Under the pieces are notes generated by a model. The model saw only the letters and a program-made list of their open reading frames with translations. It did not search any database and was not told the DNA's origin. A stretch of 64,000 bases of DNA from a virus. The stretch lies in IMG/VR virus record IMGVR_UViG_3300015360_000043, positions 1 through 64,000 of that record. One strand, written 5' to 3'. Below are positions 1 through 7,017 of the stretch, one piece after another; the first letter of the stretch is position 1, and every line of letters starts with the position of its first letter. The translations under genes were made by a program, and so were the position numbers.

Positions 1-5
1 CGCGC

Positions 6-41
6 CCTCACCGAACGCCTCACCGAACGCCTCACCGAACG
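6..41. repeat. Three tandem 12-bp repeats (CCTCACCGAACG)
   Basis: Three perfect, contiguous copies of CCTCACCGAACG lie at 6-17, 18-29 and 30-41, about 25 bp upstream of a promoter-like sequence and 100 bp upstream of the gene at 140. The array touches the window edge, so more copies may lie outside. Tandem short repeats just upstream of a promoter are a common form of regulator or initiator binding array. That role is inference. Confidence 0.8.
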
Positions 42-66
42 TCTGAAAATAAATATGTCGCAATGC

Positions 67-96
67 TTGACAGCTTTTCCGACATCTTGTTAACCT
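67..96 (+). promoter_or_regulatory. Sigma70-type promoter for the gene at 140
   Basis: A perfect -35 hexamer TTGACA occupies 67-72. The best -10 at the right distance is weak (TAACCT, 91-96, 18-bp spacer). The 12-bp repeats lie directly upstream. A weak -10 next to a perfect -35 is typical of a regulated promoter, but activity is not shown. Confidence 0.45.
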
Positions 97-139
97 TGAA
101 TCTACCGCTTTCAACGCGGCCCCAAGGAGACTCACAGTC

Positions 140-1030
140 ATGAAAATGTCTATTGAAGAGAAGCAGCGCTACGACGCTAAACGTCAAGCCGAATACCGTC
201 GCGCAAAAAAGATCATTCCATCGGTCCACTTGCCCATTGATCCGAAGCATTGCGTTTTGGCAGGCAAGGTACCCGCCTGGAAAATAGCACGCGATGAACG
301 CCAACTCGCCATCATGCTCGATCTGCAAAGACGATTCATCGTGTTGGCAACTCCGAGATACATTGAATCAACCGCGCCAATCATCAGCGCCCAAGAACAA
401 TTAGCACTTGCCTCCAATCCAACCGGACTATCAGACCACAACCGGAATCACATAATCCTATACTCGGAGCTGTTATCGGCAATGCGCAAACCGAACGATA
501 TCCTAGTTCACCGCCCCAACACTCCAGACGAAAAACTAGACGCTAACACAGGCCGCAACGCTGGATTCATCGAATCACGACGGTCGTGGTTTTGTCGGCC
601 TGTTGCGATACTACCCGATCCACTCAAGCCGTCTAAAGCTGAGATGAAACGCCGCGCATACTTTTTAAGCTTGATTGCGGAGTGGCAAGTGAAAAAGGTT
701 GATAACAACATGCGACGGCAGCGTCACGGCATCCCGTTTGATATCTCAGAACCTGAAGTGACTGACTTCCACGGTGGACTGGTACCCAGCGCCCCGCCGG
801 ACTACATGAGAGTGCAATCCAGCGCGACACTCAAGCTAGCTGCACGCGCATCAATGTCAGAACGCGCCAACGCCACCATCAAGGCATTCAATGCGCTACA
901 GGCGCAAGTGGACAGCAGGGAGAATGAACTAGACATCTATATGACAGACGCCGATATGGCTCGTTCGCACGGCGCATTGACCATTACACAGCGGGGTATC
1001 CCGTATCTAAGTCTGCTAGCACGACGTTGA
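140..1030 (+). CDS. Uncharacterised basic protein, 296 aa; candidate for the replication/maintenance module
   Basis: I do not recognise this protein. It begins with a charged, probably helical segment (residues 1-27) and has a long middle region rich in Arg, Lys and Pro. The ATG at 140 is preceded by AAGGAG at 124-129; a second ATG at 146 is possible. The gene stands alone between a promoter with upstream repeats and its own terminator (1061-1096). It lies directly next to a parS-like site and iterons, which makes an initiator or DNA-binding role plausible, but no winged-helix Rep domain can be seen. It looks richer in A+T than the virion genes, which hints at a separate origin. Confidence 0.75.
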   Translation: MKMSIEEKQRYDAKRQAEYRRAKKIIPSVHLPIDPKHCVLAGKVPAWKIARDERQLAIMLDLQRRFIVLATPRYIESTAPIISAQEQLALASNPTGLSDHNRNHIILYSELLSAMRKPNDILVHRPNTPDEKLDANTGRNAGFIESRRSWFCRPVAILPDPLKPSKAEMKRRAYFLSLIAEWQVKKVDNNMRRQRHGIPFDISEPEVTDFHGGLVPSAPPDYMRVQSSATLKLAARASMSERANATIKAFNALQAQVDSRENELDIYMTDADMARSHGALTITQRGIPYLSLLARR

Positions 1031-1060
1031 TATCCCTCCCGCTAATCGCCTCCCTCTAAG

Positions 1061-1096
1061 GCCGCCCTATCCCTCACCGGACGGGCGGCTTTTTTT
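1061..1096 (+). terminator. Rho-independent terminator after the gene at 140
   Basis: A 7-bp stem GCCGCCC (1061-1067) and GGGCGGC (1083-1089) is followed directly by seven T residues (1090-1096). It isolates the 140-1030 gene from what follows. Confidence 0.85.
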
Positions 1097-1129
1097 CGCC
1101 TACTCATCTACTGGTATGATGAGCATACC

Positions 1130-1145
1130 TGTTCCACGTGGAACC
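1130..1145. promoter_or_regulatory. parS-like centromere site
   Basis: TGTTCCACGTGGAACC contains a perfect 14-bp palindrome (GTTCCAC/GTGGAAC). It fits the conserved chromosomal parS consensus TGTTNCACGTGNAACA at 15 of 16 positions; the exact 16-mer is, as I recall, a form used in Pseudomonas chromosomes. ParB binds parS and, with ParA, segregates chromosomes and plasmids. A second inverted repeat, GGTATG (1113-1118) and CATACC (1124-1129), abuts it on the left. No ParA or ParB gene is recognisable in the window, so a partner would come from the host or from outside the window. Confidence 0.7.
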
Positions 1146-1256
1146 CTCACACCCCTATTGGCACTACTCCCCTACTACCGCCGCTCACCCTGCCGCTCAC
1201 CCTTCGCCACCGCCGCTACCTGCCACCGCTCACCGTCCCGAGTAACCCGCGCCACC

Positions 1257-1381
1257 ACTTAGTAACACCCACTTACACCACTTAGTAACATCGACTTACT
1301 TGACTTAGTAACATGAGTAAGTCAGATGGGGGGGACCCGACCCCCCGACTTAGTAAGTGACTTAGTAACATCGAGTAAGTG
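1257..1381. repeat. Iteron-like array of ACTTAGTAAC with inverted GAGTAAGT copies
   Basis: ACTTAGTAAC occurs at 1257, 1280, 1303 and 1360, with a variant ending AAG at 1348. The first three are 23 bp apart, and 1303 to 1348 is 45 bp. Each of the main copies is followed by a shorter ACTTAC or its inverse GTAAGT, giving units with dyad symmetry (for example GACTTA at 1302 with TAAGTC at 1318). A hairpin of seven G and six C (1328-1346) splits the array. A 22-23-bp pitch is typical of iterons bound by plasmid replication initiators. Function is inferred. Confidence 0.75.
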
Positions 1382-1650
1382 ACGGAACGGCACTTAGGTG
1401 ACGGACGGGGTTTGGAAATTTTTGCAAAAAAAATTAGGATCAGAAGTGAGAGGTGTGTAAACGAGCCCGCGGCCCCCCGCCCCCCGCCCCCGAAGGGGGC
1501 ACGAGAGGGGCACGAGAGGTAGCCGGAGGGGAGGTAGCCCGCGAGGTAATTTTACCGCCGGCGGCCCGGCCCTGTCAACCCCCGAAGGGGGTCCGAGCGT
1601 GGCCCCGAAGGGGGTCCCCCCGGCGGTCTCCCCGGCGATAGCCCCCCGGC

Positions 1651-1659
1651 TGCTAAAAT
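1651..1659 (+). promoter_or_regulatory. Extended -10 element, six bases before the 1666 start codon
   Basis: TGCTAAAAT is an extended -10 (TGn plus TAAAAT at 1654-1659). Only six bases separate it from the ATG at 1666 and no Shine-Dalgarno sequence is present, so the transcript may be leaderless. No good -35 is visible. Confidence 0.4.
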
Positions 1660-1665
1660 ACTCTC

Positions 1666-2232
1666 ATGGATCCACGTAGCAAAATTGACCCCAGGGCGCA
1701 GGCCCGCGTGGATGCTTTGACCAGCGCCGCCCGAGCCCGCGACGGCCAAATGGAAGGCTACGCCGACATGCTCGGTCCTTTTGGGGGTCCCGAGGCCGGT
1801 TTGCTAAACAGCATGGCCTTCCCGGTATACAAAGCCTCCACCGCGCTCGCCAAGGCATCCGGCCCCGGAAAACTCCTACCGCTTTTTGACGAAGCCAAAA
1901 GCATGTCAGCCTCGGCTCGAAAATCCCTCATATCCGAAATGAAGGACTTCATGGGGGCGTGGTACCCGGGCAAGCTCGACAAGCCCGAGTGGCTGCGTAA
2001 CTGGGCCGAAAGTCTAGGCAAAGGCGGCGGGTCAAACGCCGAAATCCTCGGCACCATCCCGCAAGAGCTCACCCAATCCCTCTACCAATCCCTGAAGCAC
2101 CAAGGCTACGGCGGCGTAAAAAGTGCGGCCAAAGGGTCGCGGGACTGGGAGGATATCCTAAAGTTTGAGCAAGGTAACCCGAACTATCTTCCAAAAGCAC
2201 CATACCCTTCGCAGACTCGTACAAAAAAATGA
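1666..2232 (+). CDS. Hypothetical protein, 188 aa, first gene of the virion block
   Basis: Not recognised. It is soluble, with Gly- and Ser-rich segments and no membrane helix. The only ATG near the 5' end lies six bases after a -10-like element with no ribosome binding site. It precedes three genes with HExxH motifs. Codon use (many GCC, GGC and AAG) matches the downstream virion genes, so it is probably real. Possible role in the virion or in early takeover; unknown. Confidence 0.65.
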   Translation: MDPRSKIDPRAQARVDALTSAARARDGQMEGYADMLGPFGGPEAGLLNSMAFPVYKASTALAKASGPGKLLPLFDEAKSMSASARKSLISEMKDFMGAWYPGKLDKPEWLRNWAESLGKGGGSNAEILGTIPQELTQSLYQSLKHQGYGGVKSAAKGSRDWEDILKFEQGNPNYLPKAPYPSQTRTKK

Positions 2233-2350
2233 GTACTTTTTCTACAAACCGGGTGCCCACGAAGGGGGCACAGGGTAGCGAGATACGCTCGAAGAATGCA
2301 AGGCTGACTTGCATGAGGGGACCCGGCTGCGCCGGGCTACAGGAATAACT

Positions 2351-3046
2351 ATGGCAGAACTTACTCCAAAACAAAAACGTGACCAGCAAAGAGACATAAC
2401 CCGTAGCGAGAAAAAGTACGAAATTGCTGGTACCATGTCAACTCTGTTTAATAAACGAATTGCATATGATCGCCTGTATAAAACGCCGATAACAGAAGGT
2501 GACACTGGCGGCGCTCGGGGAGTTACCACGAGGGTGAGCTCGGCCTCTCCGACTCACAGCAAAATTACCCTACCGCTGGATCGTAAATTGCGATCGTTCA
2601 GCCCCAGTGACGAAAATACGCCGGGTGGCAGGACCATGGAAGAGATGATGGACTCTCACAAGTCCACCATGAACCACGAAATGATTCATGTGCTCCAAAA
2701 CATGGTACCCGACCAGAATTATAAGTCCCTCAGTAAACTGAGAGATAACAACTCTGCTGGGAAGAGACTCATGAGGAAATTCCAGCCTACCGGGTACGAC
2801 GGCGACGAATTCGAAGCGTATTTGCTTTCGGATACCGCAAAAGATAATCCGCAGCTCAATGAGGCGCTGGGTCTTGGCACTGCCAACCGGCATCTAACCA
2901 ATACGATGGAAAGGATGCTGGAGTATTTTAGACCTTCCCCTCGAAGAGAGCTTGAAGAGGCCCGAAATGAATTGTTGAATACCTACCAGCCGGGCCATCG
3001 CAAAATCATAGAAAATATGAACAACCCCCGCCGGCTACAGGAATAA
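2351..3046 (+). CDS. Putative zincin-like metalloprotein, 231 aa (first of a tandem pair)
   Basis: The protein has HEMIH at residues 109-113, a canonical HExxH zinc motif in a predicted helix, followed about 40 residues later by an EFEAY segment whose Glu155 could be the third ligand, as in gluzincins. It aligns along its whole length with the next gene, including the N-terminal TPKQKRD and FEAY(L/M)LSD. The start was chosen at 2351 because it matches the paralogue's N-terminus and follows an AGGAATA ribosome site identical to that of the next gene. A longer open frame from 2309 is less likely. Peptidase activity is inferred from the motif only. Confidence 0.75.
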   Translation: MAELTPKQKRDQQRDITRSEKKYEIAGTMSTLFNKRIAYDRLYKTPITEGDTGGARGVTTRVSSASPTHSKITLPLDRKLRSFSPSDENTPGGRTMEEMMDSHKSTMNHEMIHVLQNMVPDQNYKSLSKLRDNNSAGKRLMRKFQPTGYDGDEFEAYLLSDTAKDNPQLNEALGLGTANRHLTNTMERMLEYFRPSPRRELEEARNELLNTYQPGHRKIIENMNNPRRLQE

Positions 3047-3048
3047 TC

Positions 3049-3738
3049 ATGCCCGAGCCTACACCAAAACAAAAACGCGACCGCCAGAAACGAATTAACA
3101 AGGAGCTCGAACCCTACGAGATGTTGGGTAACATGCACTTCGCGATGGACAGGCCCGTGGCTTATGATCGACGGTTTAAAACGCCGATATTCGAAAAAAC
3201 CCTGCCCTCCAACATCGGCGCGACTACCACCCGAGTGACCGACACCTTTTCCCCCTCCAACAGCGCTATCACCATACCCAAGGGCTCGCGGTCGTTTAGT
3301 CACGAAAAGGCCAAGGCGCAGGGCAAGACCATGGACGACATGGTGGACGAATTCGGGGGCACTATGAAGCATGAGCTGATGCACGTACTCCAAAACATGG
3401 AACCCCACCTGATTGGCCCTACAATGAAGAAGCTCTGGACTAATAGGTCTCAGGGGCGTAAAGCCGTCAGTGCCTTCCCCGAAGGGTACAACGATCGTGA
3501 ATTCGAAGCCTACATGCTATCCGACACTGGAAAGCAAAACAAGGACATCAACAAATCGCTCAAACTTGGCCAACCTAACCGACCGCTGAATGGTATCCTG
3601 GATAAGATAATGGAGCTTATGCAACCTTCCCCTCAAAGAGAAGCCGAATACGCCAGGGATGAATTGATGGATACCTCCCAGCCGGGTCGTCGCAGAATAG
3701 TTAACGATATCATGGGAGACCGGCGTCCCCCGGAATAA
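3049..3738 (+). CDS. Putative zincin-like metalloprotein, 229 aa (second of a tandem pair)
   Basis: This is a paralogue of the preceding gene. HELMH sits at residues 108-112, and Glu153 in EFEAYM is a possible third zinc ligand. The upstream sequence (GGCTACAGGAATAA) repeats that of the first copy, so the duplication included the ribosome binding site. The start lies two bases after the preceding stop, so the two are probably co-translated. The conserved C-terminal RRIV/RKII-type segment is shared. Substrate unknown; possibly a virion-associated or prohead protease, or an immunity-type peptidase. Confidence 0.75.
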   Translation: MPEPTPKQKRDRQKRINKELEPYEMLGNMHFAMDRPVAYDRRFKTPIFEKTLPSNIGATTTRVTDTFSPSNSAITIPKGSRSFSHEKAKAQGKTMDDMVDEFGGTMKHELMHVLQNMEPHLIGPTMKKLWTNRSQGRKAVSAFPEGYNDREFEAYMLSDTGKQNKDINKSLKLGQPNRPLNGILDKIMELMQPSPQREAEYARDELMDTSQPGRRRIVNDIMGDRRPPE

Positions 3739-3743
3739 TACCA

Positions 3744-4913
3744 ATGCCAGACCCCAGACTCTTAGAAAACTACCTCGCTAGGGCCGCTGAGGAAAACCGA
3801 TCGGCCCCCCGGAACCTCCAGGGCAACCGGATAGCCTCACAGGGCACTACAGACGCCAGAATGGCCAAGCTGCGTGGCGAGGTCGAGTCTGGAGGGGACG
3901 GCCTCATGGCCGGCTGGGGAGACGTCGCTACCATGGTCAGCGGGGCCAGAGACCCCCTCATGGAGGCCCTAGGCCAACTGACCCCCACGGGCAGCGGGGC
4001 CGAGTATCTCCCGGCGATGATCCCGACCGGGAAAAACCTCGGGAAATTCACGGCCAAAATGAAAGACGCTCGAAAGACCATCGACCCTAGGCTAAGCGGA
4101 GACCTAGCCGACGCGATGGCCTATATGACGGCGAGGTACCCTAACCGTAGCAAGGCGGCTAAGATTGTGGGACTGCGTAAGGATTTGAATCACGATACAA
4201 GCACCTACGGCAGTTTCTACCCCCAAGCCAATGCAATAGTTGTAGGAGACGGTCCAAAACTTCCCAAACTTGTTGAAACCCTCGCGCATGAAACCCAACA
4301 TGCGGTGGATCACAAACGGCTCGGTCGTAACAATCTGAAAAAGGACTCTTTTACAAACTACCAAGATGTAGGCACCTTACAGGAAATGGGCTTCAGCCCT
4401 GAATACGCCTACGAGGTATACGCCAATCAGCCGATTGAGCGCCGGGCCTTCAAAGCCGGCAAAACCGGTGCCGACGGCTTAGAGGAGTTCCGTAATCTCC
4501 AGGACTACATGATCTCCGAGGGAGGCTTCAACCCCAAAGACGCCTACGACTTCTCCAGGAAGAGAAAGCCCAAATTCTACGGTACTGAAAAACCCATATC
4601 TTCTTCTTCTTCTAGCGGAAAATCCTCGGTGTTTGACAAGATCCACAAGTTCATGATGGGAATTGACCAAGCTGTCCCGCCACTCAGGGACTCCCTTCCC
4701 GTAAAACGAGGTGTAGCGCAGCAGAACCTTCGAGAGGCCATCACCTCCGAAGCCCTGGACACCCTGCCGGCTATCTCCCCCAAGCTAACCCGCAAAGTCC
4801 CTTCCGACGCCTTCTCGGAGCTCTCCTGGAAAATGGACCGGCCCAAACACCCCCGGATCGCGCAGCAAGAAGCTCTCGACGCGGCGCTCAACCTCTTCAG
4901 AACCGGGAAGTAA
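3744..4913 (+). CDS. Putative zincin-like protein of the large polyvalent protein-associated type, 389 aa
   Basis: HETQH at residues 182-186 lies in an AHETQHAVDH segment, followed by YANQPIERRA (Glu232), a pattern seen in polyvalent-protein-associated zincin domains of phages. The N-terminal 110 residues are Gly- and Pro-containing and weakly conserved in character; a Ser-rich linker (ISSSSSSGKSS) follows the zincin region, and about 100 C-terminal residues form a separate segment. The start lies five bases after the previous stop. The last 17 bp overlap an opposing small gene. Third HExxH protein in a row; no sequence identity to the first two beyond the motif is obvious. Confidence 0.75.
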   Translation: MPDPRLLENYLARAAEENRSAPRNLQGNRIASQGTTDARMAKLRGEVESGGDGLMAGWGDVATMVSGARDPLMEALGQLTPTGSGAEYLPAMIPTGKNLGKFTAKMKDARKTIDPRLSGDLADAMAYMTARYPNRSKAAKIVGLRKDLNHDTSTYGSFYPQANAIVVGDGPKLPKLVETLAHETQHAVDHKRLGRNNLKKDSFTNYQDVGTLQEMGFSPEYAYEVYANQPIERRAFKAGKTGADGLEEFRNLQDYMISEGGFNPKDAYDFSRKRKPKFYGTEKPISSSSSSGKSSVFDKIHKFMMGIDQAVPPLRDSLPVKRGVAQQNLREAITSEALDTLPAISPKLTRKVPSDAFSELSWKMDRPKHPRIAQQEALDAALNLFRTGK

Positions 4914-5064
4914 TCGCGGCCCGTCGCCCGCCGGCCACCAACCGGCAAATGTGACTCCGCGTCACCCCCAGAGCTTTCGCCAACTGGTTCTGGTTCAAAA
5001 CGCCCGTGTCCCACATGAGGCACACCCACTTTACATCCGCCTCGCTCAATTTGTACTTCGGCAT
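4897..5064 (-). CDS. Small helix-turn-helix protein, 55 aa, opposite strand
   Basis: Residues 24-48 (NQNQLAKALGVTRSHICRLV and onward) have the classic helix-turn-helix pattern: Q-LA-LGV in helix 2, the turn, then R-HI-RL in the recognition helix, then a basic Gly-Arg tail. It is read against the flanking virion genes, overlapping the 3' end of the gene at 3744 by 17 bp. There is no Shine-Dalgarno sequence, but TATAAT ends exactly six bases before the ATG, suggesting a leaderless transcript. It could be a Cro-like or terminase-small-like DNA-binding protein. Only 55 codons, but the HTH pattern is strong. Confidence 0.6.
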   Translation of the reverse strand: MPKYKLSEADVKWVCLMWDTGVLNQNQLAKALGVTRSHICRLVAGGRRAAITSRF

Positions 5065-5121
5065 GCTTTTATTATAGTCAACATCCGCCTACCCCGGCCT
5101 ACTCTACCCTTAGGAGACCTC

Positions 5122-5532
5122 ATGTCCACTTACAACATCACCCTCGCCAATGACGGATCGGGCAACATTACGCCCACGGTTCGCCGGATTGGTACTCCCG
5201 CCTCGGGCGGAACCTTGCTTACCATCCCCGCCGGCGAGCTCTTCCCGGGCACCACCACTTTGCTGCTCGGCTTGGCCGGGGGCGCGGCTCTTCGCGCTGC
5301 TCTCAACAGCTACGCAACCAATCCGACGGGCGCGTACCATATTACCCTGACCGACGATGGCACCGGGGTCTTCACCCCCTTGGTCCGACTCGGCGGCACC
5401 GCGGCCTCTGGCGGGACCGTGCTCACTCAGCCGGCGGGCGAACTCTTCCCCGGCAGCACCACCTTGCTGATGGGCTTGGCCGGCGGCTCCGCACTTCGCG
5501 CCGCGCTAAACGACCGATCGGCAGGCAATTAA
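5122..5532 (+). CDS. Two-repeat virion-type protein, 136 aa
   Basis: The protein consists of two copies of a roughly 60-residue repeat. Each runs from Y(N/H)ITL, through GGT, to PAGELFPG(T/S)TTLL and GLAGG(A/S)ALRAALN, so an internal duplication is plain. The ATG at 5122 is chosen because AGGAG lies at 5112-5116; open codons upstream to 4951 lack a start with a ribosome site. It precedes fibre-like genes. I do not know the family; a decoration or spike-associated role is possible. Confidence 0.8.
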   Translation: MSTYNITLANDGSGNITPTVRRIGTPASGGTLLTIPAGELFPGTTTLLLGLAGGAALRAALNSYATNPTGAYHITLTDDGTGVFTPLVRLGGTAASGGTVLTQPAGELFPGSTTLLMGLAGGSALRAALNDRSAGN

Positions 5533-5547
5533 TCCCCCGAGGAACAC

Positions 5548-7017
5548 ATGGCGATTATCCCTTCCGGCGGGACCATCCGTAATGACTTGTATTCCATCAG
5601 TACGACGGCCCAAATCCTCAACAACATCAACACCACTTTGGTAGCGGCGGGGTGGACTTCGGTTCCCGTCGCCGCCCGGAATACCATTATCTTCTCCGGT
5701 CAACCGAGCAACAACCAAAACGTCACCCTAGGACTGGTCACCTACACCTTCCTTACGGTGATGCCTAACCTGTTGCCCGGGCAGGTGCTGATCGGAGCAA
5801 CCGCGCAAGACACGTATCAAAACCTGTATTATGCCATGCAGCTCGGCCTGGGCTCGGGTACCTTGTATTCTTCCTCGACTCCCTTGAATGCTGACCTCAC
5901 GCCGGTCCTAACCACCGGTCGCTTCCTGATCCTCTACAACACGCCGGGTCCCGTCGGCAACACTTTCTACGTTTTCACCGGAACGCTCGCCAATGCCGTC
6001 TTCTACAACGGATGCAACAGCCCAAACGGGTTTCCACTCATCGGCGGGGGCTATAACTGGACCTCGACGGGGAACAACGTAGGAATGAAAGTCCAGGTCT
6101 ACGGGTACAGTAGCCCCGAAGGTGGAAATCAGTGCCGTTTTATCGTGCAAAACGAAACGGGGCAGTCCACCACGGGAGTCTTGACCGTCGGATGCTCGGA
6201 TTCGGGCAATAATATCTACGGTATGATACTGCGAGTGGCCTCCGTGCCCAATATGAGGGTAATTGCGAACAATAAGCAATTTTTTGCCTTCGAGAATGAC
6301 TCTTCTACCGGCTTTGGCAGCTTCATAGGCTTCGGCGTACCCTATTTGTTGGACTTTTTGGCTCCAGTGCCCCTCACAGGGGCTTCAAATGCCAACCCCA
6401 TCCAAATCCAGACTCCAACACCTCACGGGCTCGTAAGTGGGGACAACGTTTGCATCAGCGGAGTGCTGACTAACACCGCCGCGAACGGCCAATTCAACGT
6501 AACCGTAATCAGCGCGACCGTCTTCACCATCCCAATCGCAGGCAATGGCATTTATACCTCCGGCGGGCTAGTCGGGAAGATCGGGAGCACCATCAGTGAG
6601 GCCTTTTTTGGGATTAACCGGGGGAACGAGCCCTCGTTTATCCGCAACAGCTTGTCCAGCGGGTACGAGGCCGCTTGGGTTCTTAACGGATCTGTCACGC
6701 TTGCCAGTGTAAACAACACCAACGTTGGCGGGCTTAGATTCGTAGTGCCCCAGCTCGCGGCGTCAGCCCTAAACGGCAAACGACTACCCTTCTACGACAA
6801 CACCTCCTTGTTCTCGGAACCTATCATAGGCTGGGGGACAAGTCCGACGGGCACCTTCTTCGTTTTTGGCCAATTGTACGACTCCTTTGTAGAGAACCGG
6901 CAAGAACCCATCGGTACGCAAGGAGTTCTAAACGGGCTAAACTACTATTCGCTGACCGTTGACAACGCCGGCGACGCCAACAACGTGCAGGGTACCTTTT
7001 GCGTTAGGATTCCTTAA
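5548..7017 (+). CDS. Virion/tail fibre-like protein, 489 aa
   Basis: This is a Gly-, Asn- and Thr-rich beta-type protein typical of phage adhesins. Residues about 285-340 (IQIQTPTPHG, then GDNVCISGV and ANGQFNVTV) resemble a repeat module found in phage proteins, sometimes listed as an E1-FCCH-like domain. The ribosome site CGAGGAA precedes the ATG. The stop overlaps the next start (TAATG), so the two are coupled. A role in adsorption is inferred from composition and from the neighbouring fibre-like genes. Confidence 0.75.
   Translation: MAIIPSGGTIRNDLYSISTTAQILNNINTTLVAAGWTSVPVAARNTIIFSGQPSNNQNVTLGLVTYTFLTVMPNLLPGQVLIGATAQDTYQNLYYAMQLGLGSGTLYSSSTPLNADLTPVLTTGRFLILYNTPGPVGNTFYVFTGTLANAVFYNGCNSPNGFPLIGGGYNWTSTGNNVGMKVQVYGYSSPEGGNQCRFIVQNETGQSTTGVLTVGCSDSGNNIYGMILRVASVPNMRVIANNKQFFAFENDSSTGFGSFIGFGVPYLLDFLAPVPLTGASNANPIQIQTPTPHGLVSGDNVCISGVLTNTAANGQFNVTVISATVFTIPIAGNGIYTSGGLVGKIGSTISEAFFGINRGNEPSFIRNSLSSGYEAAWVLNGSVTLASVNNTNVGGLRFVVPQLAASALNGKRLPFYDNTSLFSEPIIGWGTSPTGTFFVFGQLYDSFVENRQEPIGTQGVLNGLNYYSLTVDNAGDANNVQGTFCVRIP

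Larger units (their letters stand above)
1100..1665. other. Gene-free region; candidate plasmid-type origin/partition locus
   Basis: No convincing gene is present in these 566 bp. In order it holds an inverted repeat and the parS-like site, a C-rich stretch with repeated CCGCTCACC-like words (1181-1240), the iteron array, an A/T-rich segment (about 1410-1438) that could be a DNA-unwinding element, and a very G+C-rich stretch (1465-1650) with three CCCCGAAGGGG mini-hairpins (1486-1500, 1578-1592, 1603-1614). Short open frames here are low-complexity by-products of the G/C runs. Confidence 0.55.

Noticed and set aside
1257-1381. CRISPR-like reading of the repeated ACTTAGTAAC words
   Set aside because: Repeats are short and spacers are about 13 bp and partly related; there is no leader and no cas gene. 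Iterons fit better.
1453-1641. 62-codon + strand frame in the G+C-rich stretch
   Set aside because: Pure Arg/Pro/Gly low complexity produced by the hairpin runs; no ribosome site.
4577-5029. 150-codon open frame on the - strand under the zincin gene
   Set aside because: It lies almost wholly inside the + strand gene at 3744 and has Ser/Arg/Gly-biased composition; the HTH frame starting at 5064 is the better reading of that strand.
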